From: JAYUDN01 sp043769645
Lineage (GTDB): Bacteria; Patescibacteriota; Gracilibacteria; BD1-5; UBA2023
Assembly: GCA_043769645.1 (NCBI GenBank)
Contig: JAYVJC010000046.1
Span: 1 to 18,071 of the forward strand
Direction: 5' to 3'
DNA length: 18,071 nt
A program made the translations under genes and the position numbers. Below are positions 1 to 8,695 of this stretch, piece after piece. The first letter of the stretch is position 1, and every line of letters starts with the position of its first letter. The notes beneath the pieces were generated by a model that was not told the DNA's origin, did not search any database, and worked only from the letters and a program-made list of their open reading frames with translations.

Positions 1-53
1 GTTTTAGAATCTAGTATGAAATAAACAATAGCGTAAAATAAAGCAATAAAGTT

Positions 54-81
54 TTGACAAACGCAAGTGACTGAATAGAAT
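54..81 (+). promoter_or_regulatory. sigma70-like promoter for the 109-924 gene pair
   Basis: TTGACA at 54-59 is a perfect -35 box. TAGAAT at 76-81 is a good -10 box, with a 16-bp spacer. The predicted start near 88 leaves a leader of about 20 nt before the ATG at 109. The next gene follows after 3 nt and has no promoter room of its own. Confidence 0.65.
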
Positions 82-108
82 AAGTTAGAATACTAACTAT
101 TTTGTTCT

Positions 109-558
109 ATGTCTTCTGTCCATACCAACGACCTCCTAGCTCAAAAGAGCCAAATCCAGATCGAAATGCTTAACTTAGAAAAAACACTTGCAGAAAAAAA
201 AATCTTACTCTGATTCCTTGAAAATCTTATCAAACAAGCACAAATGAGAGATTCTGAAAGCCAAGAAAAAAGTAAACTACCAACTTGATCTCAACCGATA
301 AACTTTTCATTAAAGACGCAGGAAAGAAACTTTCAAAAAGAAGTACTAGATTTCCTTGATTCTCAAACATGAAAATCTGCTCGTGCATCAAGTATTTCAA
401 ATTCGCTTTCCTGAGGAACAAGAGATGGTCAACAAAAAATAAGTAATGCTCTTACGCAACTCGTAAAGTTATGAGAAATAGAAATTGCTAAAGAATATGA
501 TTCTACTGGCTCAGAGAGGCAAAGAAACCGGCTTTATCAATTAACCTCTCTTGTGTAA
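109..558 (+). CDS. unknown protein, coiled coil plus winged-helix-like C-terminus
   Basis: A 149-aa frame with five in-frame UGA codons read as Gly, ending in TAA. I do not recognise the family. Residues 10-46 are heptad-like, rich in Leu, Lys and Gln, and probably form a coiled coil. A polar linker follows. Residues 72-146 look like a small winged helix: a helix around FQKEVLDFLDSQ, a Ser/Gly turn, a helix around QQKISNALTQLVKLGE, then a possible wing ending RNRLYQL. A DNA-binding role is therefore inferred, not shown. The start follows from the promoter at 54-81 and the pyrimidine-rich TTCT before ATG. The gene sits 3 nt upstream of 562-924, so the two are very probably co-transcribed. Reading it as coding is firm; the function is open. 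Confidence 0.7.
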
Positions 559-561
559 GAT

Positions 562-924
562 ATGCCGAAGCGCGTAAATAGAGAAGCATCTTCTCGTAAG
601 TGAAAAATCCTCGAAAATCAAATACAAGCATACTGCCAATATCAAAAGAAAGTTTTTTGTAAATGACTTGCCAGAAGACCTGTATTTCTTGATAAATATA
701 TCGGATATATGAATGAGCGGAGAGACAAAACTCGGAGAATGCAATTCTTTTTTTGTGCTATCGAGCTCCTGAAAATAGAGACGATACATACTGAGAAGAT
801 TCTCTATGGTAAAAGATGTTTTGAGTTTCTCGGTGTTTCTTCTGATGTGCAGGAATTTGGTGTACACATAAGGGAAGAAGTCGTGTGAAAAGACCGTAAA
901 CTTTACCTTATATCCACTTTTTAA
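562..924 (+). CDS. unknown small basic protein, second gene of a pair
   Basis: A 120-aa frame with three UGA-Gly codons and a TAA stop. It begins 3 nt after the previous stop and so is likely translated from the same mRNA. The protein is strongly basic (many Arg and Lys, starting MPKRVNREASSRKGK), contains four Cys, and ends in an apparently beta-rich segment, CFEFLGV ... VHIREE ... RKLYLISTF. That ending recalls, very loosely, small nuclease-toxin folds (YEFLG/V-I-x-E/LSIF patterns), but I cannot support a family. A winged-helix protein followed by a short basic protein would also fit a toxin-antitoxin or mobile-element cargo pair; that is speculation. Confidence 0.62.
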
Positions 925-935
925 GCATAAAAAAA

Positions 936-980
936 GACATAGGTTTTATATTGGTTGCTTACACCGACATTGCCTATGTC
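936..980. repeat. 8-bp perfect inverted repeat downstream of the 562-924 gene
   Basis: GACATAGG at 936-943 pairs with CCTATGTC at 973-980 across a 29-nt spacer. It lies 12 nt after the stop of the 562-924 gene and follows a run of seven A residues. No U tract follows it, so a classical terminator is not convincing. It could be a weak terminator stem or an operator for the gene at 1110. The rest of 925-1109 shows nothing I can name. Confidence 0.4.
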
Positions 981-1109
981 ACCTACATGCTGTCATATAC
1001 TACTGAACTCTTGCGAGCAGATTTTGCAAGTATTACGAGGACATATAAGTCAATCTATAAAGATTGTTGAATTCATTTTATCATTATTTATTCCTAAGTC
1101 AAAATTTTT

Positions 1110-1358
1110 ATGCCAATCAACACTAAAAAAACTCATAAACCTATTGCGAAAATAGCCTCGAAAGAGATGAAATCTCCGAAAAAAGATAAGTCTGTCGATG
1201 CAAGCGCACTTGTACAAGTCCCGCCGAAGAAAGAAACTTCGAAGAAAGTAGCAACCAAAGCAAGTAAAGAACTTAAAAGTAAAACAACTTCTCCGAAAGA
1301 AAAGAAAGTTGCAGGCTCTGTCCTTTCTCAGACTCCGAGAAAAAAAGTAAAAAAATAA
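1110..1358 (+). CDS. lysine-rich histone H1-like disordered protein
   Basis: An 82-aa protein with 24 Lys residues (about 29%), many Ser, Thr, Pro and Ala, one Gly and no Phe, Tyr or Trp. It is therefore almost certainly unstructured and highly cationic. Its SPKK, ASKE and PKK motifs resemble the C-terminal tails of histone H1 and of bacterial H1-like nucleoid proteins (Hc1 or AlgP type). It contains an internal duplication: residues 16-41 (ASKEMKS ... PPKK) recur as 51-79 (ASKELKS ... TPRKK). Nucleic-acid binding or compaction is inferred from composition only. The ATG follows AAAATTTTT with no Shine-Dalgarno. The gene stands alone, with a small hairpin between it and the converging dnaE. 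Confidence 0.6.
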   Translation: MPINTKKTHKPIAKIASKEMKSPKKDKSVDASALVQVPPKKETSKKVATKASKELKSKTTSPKEKKVAGSVLSQTPRKKVKK

Positions 1359-1391
1359 ATCCTTATTTCATTTCAGAAAAGTAGTTGGGAG

Positions 1392-1412
1392 ATCCTGAAA
1401 CAAGTTCAGGAT
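1392..1412. repeat. short GTCAT-type hairpin between converging genes
   Basis: ATCCTGAA (1392-1399) and TTCAGGAT (1405-1412) form a perfect 8-bp stem with a 5-nt loop, followed by GACG. Read on the minus strand it starts GTCATCCTGAAC. This resembles a truncated copy of the larger element at 6091-6154 and of the sequence near 13261. It may act as a bidirectional transcription stop between the gene at 1110 and dnaE, although neither side has a U run. Confidence 0.5.
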
Positions 1413-1428
1413 GACGACTAGGATTAAT

Positions 1429-4400
1429 CTATTGCTTCTCCACCCACGCTTCGAGCCCCTTCACATCTTCGATGGTGAACTTCGTATCTTTCTCCTTCCC
1501 TCCGATATTGATCCAAACGGGGACGAGGCCTATAGTGGCTTTTTCGAGGAAGTCACGAAGGTCGAGGAGGTCATTCTTGGTCCAGTAGCTTGGGATCGCG
1601 ATCGTATACCTTCCCGTTTCTGGATTGATACTACTGGGAGTATTCATTTCTCGTTTCTCTTCACTCTTTAATGATCACTCATTCACTCCAGCCATATCAC
1701 GAAATGCCCCGATAGAAAAGCACTTGATCGATCCCTCGGCTTCAGATTTTTTCCCAAAACCATTCGAAGGGGAGATAGAGATCTCATCATTTTCTTCGTC
1801 GAATTTGACCTTGCCATTGACGACCACGATGGTATCTTCGAGGACTTTTTTCTCATAGGTTTCATAGTCTCGAGAGAAGACGACGAGGCGGAAGTCGAAT
1901 CCGATACTCTCGACGAGGGCGATGAGCATAAGGCCTCCGGACTTCGTCTGGACCTTGCGAACATCATGGACCACACCTATAAGCTGGGCATAGACGGGCT
2001 CAGAAGAGGGAAGTGGTCGAGATGGAGCCATAGGAGGGAGCATATCAGGCATAGCCATTGAGATCACTTCCTCTTGAGTTATTTCTCTTGGGAGTAGTAT
2101 CTCTCATCCCATCACATTACTCACCACTCATCCATCATCCATCATCCCTCATCCCTCCTCGCTCTCCATAGTACTTAATTCTTCTGGCTTCGTCATTCCT
2201 TTCGTCTCGATCCAGTCGAGGACCTTGCCGAGATTTTTCGATTTCGAGCGGATATACTCCTCCATCCCATCAAGGGGATGCCCTGATACGGGATATCCTA
2301 TCATCGCCTTCTCTCCTTTCATCCGATCTTCGAAGCTCATCGGAGACGCTTTCGTGAGGTCGAAGTGGCTCGCCGAGATCCCCTCGACTCCCATATCGAA
2401 GAGACCCGTCTGCGAGGTATCTTTTTTTGACTGGATTTCCTTCAGATAGACCGTCATATTGATCGTACTCGCGAGGAGACTTGACCGATCTCCAAAAGCA
2501 TCGAGAGCTCCCGCATAGATGAGGGACTCGAGTGATTTCTTATTGATCACATCGCCTCCCGTCCGTTCGATGAAGTCATAGATGGATTCGAACTTTTTCA
2601 CTTCTCGAGCCGCGAGTATCGTATCTATAGGCCCCTCTCCGAGTCACTTGATCGCCTTCATCCCGAAGCGGATATGGGTACTATCGATGAATGTGAAATG
2701 TTTCCCCGACTCATTCACATCGGGAGGGAGGATTTCGACATGCTTCTCCCTCGCTTCTTCGATCTCGAGGCGTATGCGGTCACTATCTTCCTCATCACTC
2801 ACCATGAGTGCGGTCATCGATTCAGTCGGATAGTAGCGCTTCATATATGCCGTTTGATAGGCGATCATAGAGTAGCAGGCGGCGTGCGATTTATTGAATC
2901 CATAGCCCGCGAATGGTTCGATAATCTCATCGAAGATATAGATCGCGAGCTCTTCGCGATGCCCTTGTTTTTCAGCCGCAGAGATGAATTTCCCCCGCTG
3001 TTCCATGAGGAGTTCATATTTCTTCTTTCCGATAGCACGACGGAGGATGTCCGCCTCACCGAGGGAGAATCCGGCAAATGCCTGTACCAGTTGCATGATC
3101 TGCTCTTGATAGACCGCGATTCCATAGGTGGGCTTCAGGATTTCCTCGAGTGAAGGATGGGGATACTCGACGGTCTTCCGACCAAATTTTCGATCGATAA
3201 ATTCCGGAATATACGCAAGTGGACCAGGACGATAGAGCGAAACCATAGCGATGAGGTCTTCGAAACTCGAGGGCTTCAGATCTTTCAAATATCGGCGCAT
3301 CCCTGCCGACTCGAACTGGAAAACTCCCGTCATATCTCCCTCGCCGAAGAGCGCAAGGACTTCGGGGTCTTCGTAGTCAATTTTCAAAAGATCTACATCG
3401 ATACCATGTACTTCTTTGACGATGGCTTGAGCCCGAGCAAGGATCGTGAGGTTCTTGAGTCCGAGAAAATCCATCTTGAGAAGTCCGAGGGCTTCAAGGG
3501 GCCCTGCTGAAAACTGGGTCACGATAGAGTCGGGATCTTTCGGTGGAGGTTGGAGTGGACAGAAGTTCGTCATCGGCTCGGGAGCAATAATCACCGCACA
3601 GGCGTGTACTCCAAGCTGACGCACCGAACCCTCGATCCGGAGGGCCGAATCGATCACTTTTTTGTAGATCGGGCTCTCATCATATGCCTTCTTGAACTCG
3701 ACCGCTTCCTCAAGAGCTCCCGCCAGGGTCGTTCCAGGTTTTCCAGGGATAAGCTTCGCGAATTCATTCATCTCAGAAAAGGGGACTCAAAGGGCTCTAC
3801 CCGCATCTTTTACCGCGGCTCGAGCAGCGAGGGTTCCGAAGGTACATACCTGAGCAACATGATCTGCTCCATACTTTCCTCGTACATACTGGAGCACTTT
3901 TTCTCGACCATCATCCGAGAAATCGACATCGATATCAGGCATACTCACTCGAGAGGGATTGAGAAATCGCTCGAAGAGGAGCCCATATTTCAGAGGATCG
4001 ATATCGGTGATACCCGAGAGGTAGGCGAGTATAGCTCCCGCGGCAGATCCTCGACCGGGACCGACGGGAACGCCATTGTTTTTCCCATACCGGATAAAGT
4101 CTGCCACGATACAAAAATACGCGTTGAATCCCATAAGGTCAACAACCGTGAGCTCATATTCGAGGCGTTCGAAGATTTCTTTTTCCTTCTCGGAAAAACC
4201 TGAAATGAGTTCTTTCTTGGCGGGGGAAAAGTATCCCTCGGCGAGCTTATGGAGTTCGGAAACATTCATCGACGACACGGCTTTTTCAGCATGATCCTTC
4301 GCTATTTTCTGGAGGAGCATATCTTGTTCCTCGGTAGTCAGTCAAAAATCATATCGAGTATTGAGTCCTTCGATACAGATCTTCCTGAGAATCCACTCTT

Positions 4401-5334
4401 CCGTTCCAAGACTCAAGAATCAAACTTGAAGAGTCCTTGTATATTCAAGGTAATCGTTATTCTCATCGAGAGAAAGTGGGAATTTCGGGATTTTATACGC
4501 TCCATATTCGATCACGAGGTCGCACATATCAGCTATTTTCTGAGTATTTTCATACGCTTTCGGGGCATAAACAAAGAGCTCTTCCATGTCTCGAGATGCT
4601 CGGACTGAATAGTCTCCACCCATAAGTGTCGGACGTGCCGGATCATCGAGCGCGCGTCCATCTGATACACAAGCCATCATATCCTGAACTTCAGCATCCT
4701 CAGGGATAATGTAGTATGTATTATTGGTCCCGACATACTCATATCCGTACTGCTTCGAAAGCCGAAGTATCGCTTCATTGATCTTTGGTTGCATCGGCTT
4801 ATCGAGGTGCTCTTCGATCTCGAGGAAATACGAATTCGGAAAAAGTTTCTGATAGTACTCAATGCGTTCACAAAGAAAAGTATCCCCCTTTCCAGTAATA
4901 ATATGCTGTCCGATCTCTCAGTACATCGAGCCTGAGAGGGCGACAAGGTCAGACTTATACTTTTCAAGTACCTCGAAGTCGATACGAACGCGACCATTGT
5001 AGTATCCCTCAAGCTGAGAGACTGTGACGAGATTGATGAGGTTTCGATATCCCGCATAGTTTTTCGCAAGGAGGACGATCTCGTAAAACTCATTGTCCTT
5101 GTCTCGGTTGGTGCGTCCCTTTTTCGAAATCGTGAACTCGACGCCGACGATCGGTTTTACTCAAGCCTCCATACAGGCCGAGTAGAACTCAAAAGCGCCA
5201 TACATATTCCCAACATCGGTGATCGCTATTGCTGTTTGGCCAAGATCTCTTGCTCGTTTCGCAAGCTTTTCGGGGTTTCAGAGGGCCTTCTGAAAGGTAT
5301 AGTGTGTATGAGTATGGAGGTGGACGAAGGACAT
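1429..5334 (-). CDS. dnaE: DNA polymerase III subunit alpha
   Basis: Replicative C-family polymerase, 1301 aa, stop TAG, with many UGA-Gly codons. Order of domains: PHP domain from residue 1 (FVHLHTHTHYT; GVKPIVGVEF); the polymerase core with GPGRGSAAG (425-433) and the catalytic PDIDVDF (466-472); VFQFESAGM and SLYRPGP further on; a tandem helix-hairpin-helix segment; a QTGLF clamp-binding motif at 975-979; an OB fold at about 1112-1190; and a C-terminal domain typical of DnaE1. The PHP site looks degenerate. The usual TDHGNM is TDVGNM (Val41), and the usual TNDxHY is TNNTYY (Asn205, Tyr207). Proofreading by PHP is therefore unlikely and a separate DnaQ-type exonuclease is expected. The ATG at 5334 begins the MSFVHLH motif and lies just downstream of a promoter. 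It is divergent from the NUDIX gene. Confidence 0.97.
2102..2160 (-). repeat. dnaE: low-complexity tract inside dnaE
   Basis: On the plus strand this stretch is a run of imperfect CATCC / CATCACTC units. In dnaE it encodes a Gly/Met/Asp/Val-rich segment (EGGMMDDGGVV ... GG) in the linker between the clamp-binding region and the OB fold. The frame is kept. It looks like slippage-driven expansion of a tolerant linker, and several of the glycines are UGA. Confidence 0.6.
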
Positions 5335-5352
5335 AGGAAAATTTATGCGAAG

Positions 5353-5380
5353 AGTATATGAAAAATGTCAGTTTTTACAA
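5353..5380 (-). promoter_or_regulatory. dnaE: dnaE promoter
   Basis: Read on the minus strand, TTGTAA (5380-5375) and TATACT (5358-5353) are separated by 16 bp. The -10 box lies 18 nt from the dnaE ATG, which gives a leader of roughly 12-15 nt with no Shine-Dalgarno. Confidence 0.6.
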
Positions 5381-5434
5381 CGGAAATGATTACGTTTGCA
5401 AGAGTTTTTTTGCGGTGATACCAGACATAAAACT

Positions 5435-5463
5435 TTGATTTTTTTCGGGTATTCTAGTATACT
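5435..5463 (+). promoter_or_regulatory. promoter of the NUDIX gene, possibly leaderless
   Basis: TTGATT (5435-5440), a 17-bp spacer and TATACT (5458-5463). A start 7 nt after the -10 box would fall on the A of the ATG at 5470, so the transcript may be leaderless or nearly so. It is back to back with the dnaE promoter in a 135-bp intergenic region. Confidence 0.6.
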
Positions 5464-5469
5464 GAGTCT

Positions 5470-6054
5470 ATGACACATACTACAAGAATCCCTGAAGATG
5501 CTAAAAAAGTTTTTAGTGGTATCAGGTCCGATATCTATCAGTGGGAACAAGAGATGTACGATGGGAGTTATCGAACCTTTGAACTCTTACAATTCATCAA
5601 TGGATCTTTTGTAATCGGGGTGACAGAATCCGGGAGTATACTTATCACATATCAAGAACAACCGGCTCGCAAGCCATTTATCGGACTTCCAGGAGGGGCT
5701 TTTGATAGTGTCGATGAGGATCCGCTCGAGTGTGCAAAGCGGGAATTCCTCGAAGAAACGGGGTATACAAGCGATATATGGGAACTATGGATCACGAGCG
5801 AAGGCACCAATAATGTCATCGCTTCAACCTACTTTTATATCGCAAGGGATATCTACTCTGTCTCTGAGCAACGACTTGATCCTGGAGAAAAAATTACCTT
5901 TTCTTTTATCGATTTCGATAGCTTCCTATCACTCGCAGAAGATCCTGATTTTTCGAACTGGACGATCGCTCGGGAGCTCCTCCTCGCGAAACTCTATCCT
6001 AAAAAGTATACGCTTCTCAAGAAGTTACTTTTGTGAGATAAGCAAGATTCATAG
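5470..6054 (+). CDS. NUDIX hydrolase, ADP-ribose pyrophosphatase-like
   Basis: A 194-aa protein. NUDIX enzymes cleave nucleoside diphosphates linked to another moiety, using a metal bound by the REUXEEXGU helix. Here the Nudix box runs from GG at 75-76 to REFLEETGY at 91-99, with LPGG before it. This is the layout of ADP-sugar pyrophosphatases, with one extra residue between GG and the conserved Glu compared with the standard GX5E spacing. N-terminal residues 1-40 form a helix-strand region typical of this subgroup. Substrate cannot be fixed from sequence. One UGA-Gly codon lies near the C-terminus at 6034-6036; reading through it adds GDKQDS before TAG. The start is supported by the promoter directly upstream. 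Confidence 0.85.
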
Positions 6055-6090
6055 TAGTTTTAATGAAGTAAAACCAATTTTTTTATTCCT

Positions 6091-6154
6091 GTCATCCTGA
6101 CGAAGGAAGGATCCAGTTGTCAAAAAACCTGGATTCTTCGTGCCTCAGAATGAC
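6091..6154. repeat. GTCATCCTGA dispersed palindromic element / bidirectional terminator
   Basis: The left arm starts GTCATCCTGACGAAGG and ends GGATCCAG. The right arm starts CCTGGATTCTTCG and ends CAGAATGAC. The two arms fold into an imperfect hairpin with a stem of about 25 bp around a short A-rich loop. It sits between the converging NUDIX and aminopeptidase genes, where a transcription stop is expected. Related GTCATYCYGA sequence occurs at 1392-1415 and near 13261. From general knowledge, intergenic hairpins of this kind are dispersed repeats in many bacterial genomes. Confidence 0.7.
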
Positions 6155-6198
6155 AAAAATTGAATTGTACTTAGGTTAATGTACCATATAATCGGGCA

Positions 6199-6258
6199 TT
6201 CGTAATTCAATAATTCGTAATTTTTAATTATTCATTTTTAATTATTAATTATTCATTA
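6199..6258. repeat. AT-rich TAATTATTCATT-type simple repeat
   Basis: Imperfect reiteration of ATTCGTAATT and TTAATTATTCATT units. It runs right up to the TAA stop of the aminopeptidase gene, whose last base lies in the repeat. Together with the hairpin at 6091-6154 it fills the 6055-6255 intergenic space. No gene is seen there. Confidence 0.6.
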
Positions 6259-7578
6259 TATCCTCCATTTCCCCTTTTCAAACACGGTAGTATCGCCGAT
6301 ATATACTTTTTCTAAGGCAATAAATACATCAATATGGAACCTCTGGATTTCCATTTTTGGAAGTTTTTTTCCGTAGATTCCGTGTTTTTTTCCAAGGGAG
6401 AGGTGTACTCCTACTTTTCGTTCGTAGAAGTTGATATCAGAGAGGGGAGTGGTCGTCGAAATCGCTGGATTGAGTCCAAATCCGAGCTCTCGTACCATCA
6501 CTTCTCCTTCATACTGTACTATCCAGTCATAGAGCTTCTGAAATGCTGGAGGAAAATCAGGAGAGGGGAGCACTCGGCCATTTCGAATCTCGAGTCGAAA
6601 CGGAGGAACTATCGCAAGTGAGAAATCTTCATTTGGAAAGGTATCAACAAGACAAGATCCGCTGACCTCATCGAGATTGACTGACTCAGTAAAAACTTCT
6701 CCGATAGGAAACGTTCCTCATTTGTTCTCAACCTGGGAGTAGTATCCCGTATTTCCACGAATACGCTCGAGTGGTCCAAAGGTGAGTATATCTCTATTTA
6801 TCGATTCTATCCGAGTCGTTCCATGATACGGAGAGTTTAATTTTTCTCATCCATTTTTACCATCCTGATTGTTTTTCTCGATGAGACTTCGAAAAATATT
6901 TTCCATTCGAACATACTCATCCGTGCGATACTGGAGAGAATTGATAAAAGTATCAAACTCTCCTTCCTGAATATAGGCAAGATGATTGAGTTCGACCACA
7001 TGGATCCCGCGATGAAAGAGTTCGAGCCGAATACGAAAGGTCGAAAGTCGAAAATTGGTCGACTGGACAAGGATGACGATGGATCCTTTCTCAAGGTTGA
7101 TAAGCTCTTCCTTGATCAGCTCTATCTGAGGATCAGCTAGAGGAGTCTGTTCTTGCGATTGAGTCTCTATTCATTCTTGAGGAATGGATGTCAGTGGGTT
7201 TTCAAGGGCTTTCTCGAGGTTCGTATTCTCTGTCATCTTGGCTGCGAATATCTCATGATGTTCAAGTCCAACTCGCTTATTTTCTTCGATATTATATGAT
7301 GTAGTTACTCGGTTTTGCTCTTTTAGATGAGGATTATCTGGATTGATAAGTCCGCCTCGATAGAGAGGTTGAGGAGGATTCACAAATTCACGAATCTTGA
7401 TTTTGTCTGTATTTCCAGATCTCTTCGCTCATAACTCTTCGCTCATAACCTTTACAAAGGCTTCGGAAAGCCTTTTCGCTAGGGGGGAATCAATATCAAA
7501 AAGGAGGTATAGGGTTTGATCCGTATACTCCATATTTTTTGTGACAATATCAAAACAAGCCTGTTCGAGAAGATTCAT
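6256..7578 (-). CDS. M29-family metallo-aminopeptidase (aminopeptidase T-like)
   Basis: A 440-aa frame with four UGA-Gly codons and a TAA stop. M29 enzymes are dinuclear-metal aminopeptidases that remove N-terminal residues from peptides in the cytoplasm. The metal-ligand set known from AmpS/PepS-type enzymes is visible in order: Glu294 in GEVFT, Glu364 in RELGFGLNP, His392 in GVHLSLG, Tyr402 in HGIYG, and His415 with Asp417 in RFHIDVF. The first 150 residues are more divergent, with a polar segment around 110-150. The length fits the family (about 410 aa, slightly longer here). The ATG follows TTTTTCCCCT with no Shine-Dalgarno. A metal-regulator-like palindrome lies upstream of the promoter, so metal-dependent control is possible but inferred. 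Confidence 0.75.
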
Positions 7579-7597
7579 AGGGGAAAAATACGAAACG

Positions 7598-7626
7598 ATT
7601 GTATAAATATTTTATAAAACGCAAAA
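7598..7626 (-). promoter_or_regulatory. putative promoter of the M29 gene
   Basis: On the minus strand TTTTGC (7626-7621), a 17-bp spacer and TACAAT (7603-7598). The -10 box ends 19 nt from the ATG. The -35 box is weak, which would fit a promoter needing an activator or subject to control from the adjacent palindrome. Confidence 0.4.
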
Positions 7627-7639
7627 GTATATACATACA

Positions 7640-7660
7640 TAATGAGAATAATTCTCATTA
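7640..7660. promoter_or_regulatory. Fur/Zur/PerR-like palindrome
   Basis: A perfect 10-1-10 palindrome with core AATGAGAATAATTCTCATT, flanked by T and A. It contains TGAGAAT-N-ATTCTCA, which matches the 7-1-7 Fur-family consensus TGATAAT-N-ATTATCA at 12 of 14 positions. It lies about 14 bp upstream of the weak -35 box of the aminopeptidase gene. No clear gene starts on its other side. Confidence 0.6.
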
Positions 7661-7930
7661 ATCAGAACTGTAATTTTTATGTTGAGGAATAGACCGAAAA
7701 AAACCACCAAGAAAATTGCCTCATAGCGAAGTTTTCGAAAGGTTTCAGAGGGTTAATATCGTCTAGATGGAGATTAAGAAAGTGGTTTTGAAGAAATTAT
7801 CGACTGAATAAGAAAGTGTATGAAGTCTTGAACATTTAATACAAGGAATCATTGCATTCGAGAAGTACTTCGAAATAAAGAATCGACATGTCTGACAAAA
7901 AGATTTGAATTCTTACGAAAAATCATATAA
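7661..7930. other. gene-poor stretch, possible decayed coding DNA
   Basis: No intact gene is seen. In one plus frame, a 15-codon open stretch from ATG at 7680 is followed by several TAA/TAG stops and then by a 50-codon open stretch at 7778-7930 that contains two UGA codons. Another frame shows three coherent short stretches broken by one TAG and one TAA. This could be a relic of a gene formerly controlled by the palindrome at 7640, or chance in AT-rich DNA. I found no recognisable motif on either strand. Confidence 0.3.
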
Positions 7931-7962
7931 TTACTTCACATAAGTTACATTATGTAAAGTAA
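7931..7962 (-). terminator. 32-nt hairpin downstream of the 7973-8695 gene
   Basis: TTACTT, one mismatch, ACATAA, a 6-nt loop GTTACA, then TTATGT, one mismatch, AAGTAA. It starts 10 nt past the stop of the minus-strand gene. On that strand it is followed by an AT-rich stretch ending in TTTTT about 10 nt later. The U tract is displaced, so termination is plausible but not classical. An operator role is the alternative. Confidence 0.4.
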
Positions 7963-7972
7963 TGAAGATACA

Positions 7973-8695
7973 CTAATCTCAGTACCTCTTAATTTTTTCT
8001 CCTTGTGGTTGTATCGGCACGCTCGAATAATCTGCCGAATTTATTCTTCCTTTTATCCTTACCTTGAGCACCTCATCCCAGAAAAATATATCACTTCAGT
8101 TGGCACCGAGAGCTTGCAGTATGCTTTTTATAGATTTATTTTTGGGTGGTAGATCAAGAGCTCGGGCACATTCGCGAAGTATTCTTCATGCAAGCATCCC
8201 ATCAGGATTTATTTTCGAATGTAGTCCTGGAAAAAGTCAGACTAATTGACTAGATTCAGAGATGATTCGCAGAAATGCCCCACTGAATCCTCATTCTTTA
8301 TTAAGCTCCTCCCCCATCCCCTTTTTCACACTTGGAAATATTTTCTTCAATTCAAGAATAATCTTTGTCTTCCTATGCTGAGAAAGGGTGTCATTCAGTT
8401 TCCGATTATACTTTTTTGCAATATCTTTCCCTAATCTACTTGTTGTCATAGGATCATCCATCAGTCTTTCTATTCGTAACTGTACTCGTTTGAGAAGTCT
8501 CTCTCTAATAGCAAATTCTCTTTCTATTCTCACCAAAGAGGGGCGAGATCAGCGGATTTCTTGCCCCTCTTTGGATCATCGAGATCATACAGTTGAACTC
8601 TCTGTTCAAGTCATCCAACGTGTTCTCTGGAGGCTAGCTTGGGCGTCATTAGCCTCTTGCAGATGCTTTGAAGCTTCTCATCATTCCTTATACAT
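7973..8695 (-). CDS. unknown protein with hairpin-rich 5' end
   Basis: A 240-aa open frame with UGA read as Gly, ending in TAG. I do not recognise it. The first 50 residues are polar, with six of seven glycines encoded by UGA, and are atypical. Residues 55-130 are helical, with many Arg, Lys and Glu (EREFAIRERLLKRVQLRIERL). The C-terminal half (GGFSGAFLRIIS ... ILQALGANGSDIFFWDEVLKV) looks globular. There is no membrane segment. A consensus promoter lies just upstream of the ATG at 8695. The real start could be further in, and the 5' 160 nt could be a structured leader RNA instead of coding sequence. About 240 codons free of TAA/TAG make coding likely, at least downstream. Confidence 0.5.
8533..8574. 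repeat. 12-bp perfect inverted repeat
   Basis: CCAAAGAGGGGC (8533-8544) and GCCCCTCTTTGG (8563-8574) are exact inverse copies with an 18-nt spacer. The stem is GC-rich in AT-rich surroundings. It lies inside the 5' part of the minus-strand frame. On the mRNA it would fold into the strongest hairpin of a series that also includes TTGAAC/GTTCAA and GAGGCTA/TAGCCTC. Confidence 0.65.

Noticed and set aside
3550..4203. Open plus-strand frame of 217 codons
   Set aside because: Lies antisense inside the dnaE catalytic core.
6199..6258. AT-rich repeat as a replication origin
   Set aside because: No DnaA-box cluster nearby and no dnaA/dnaN context; it looks like simple-sequence DNA.
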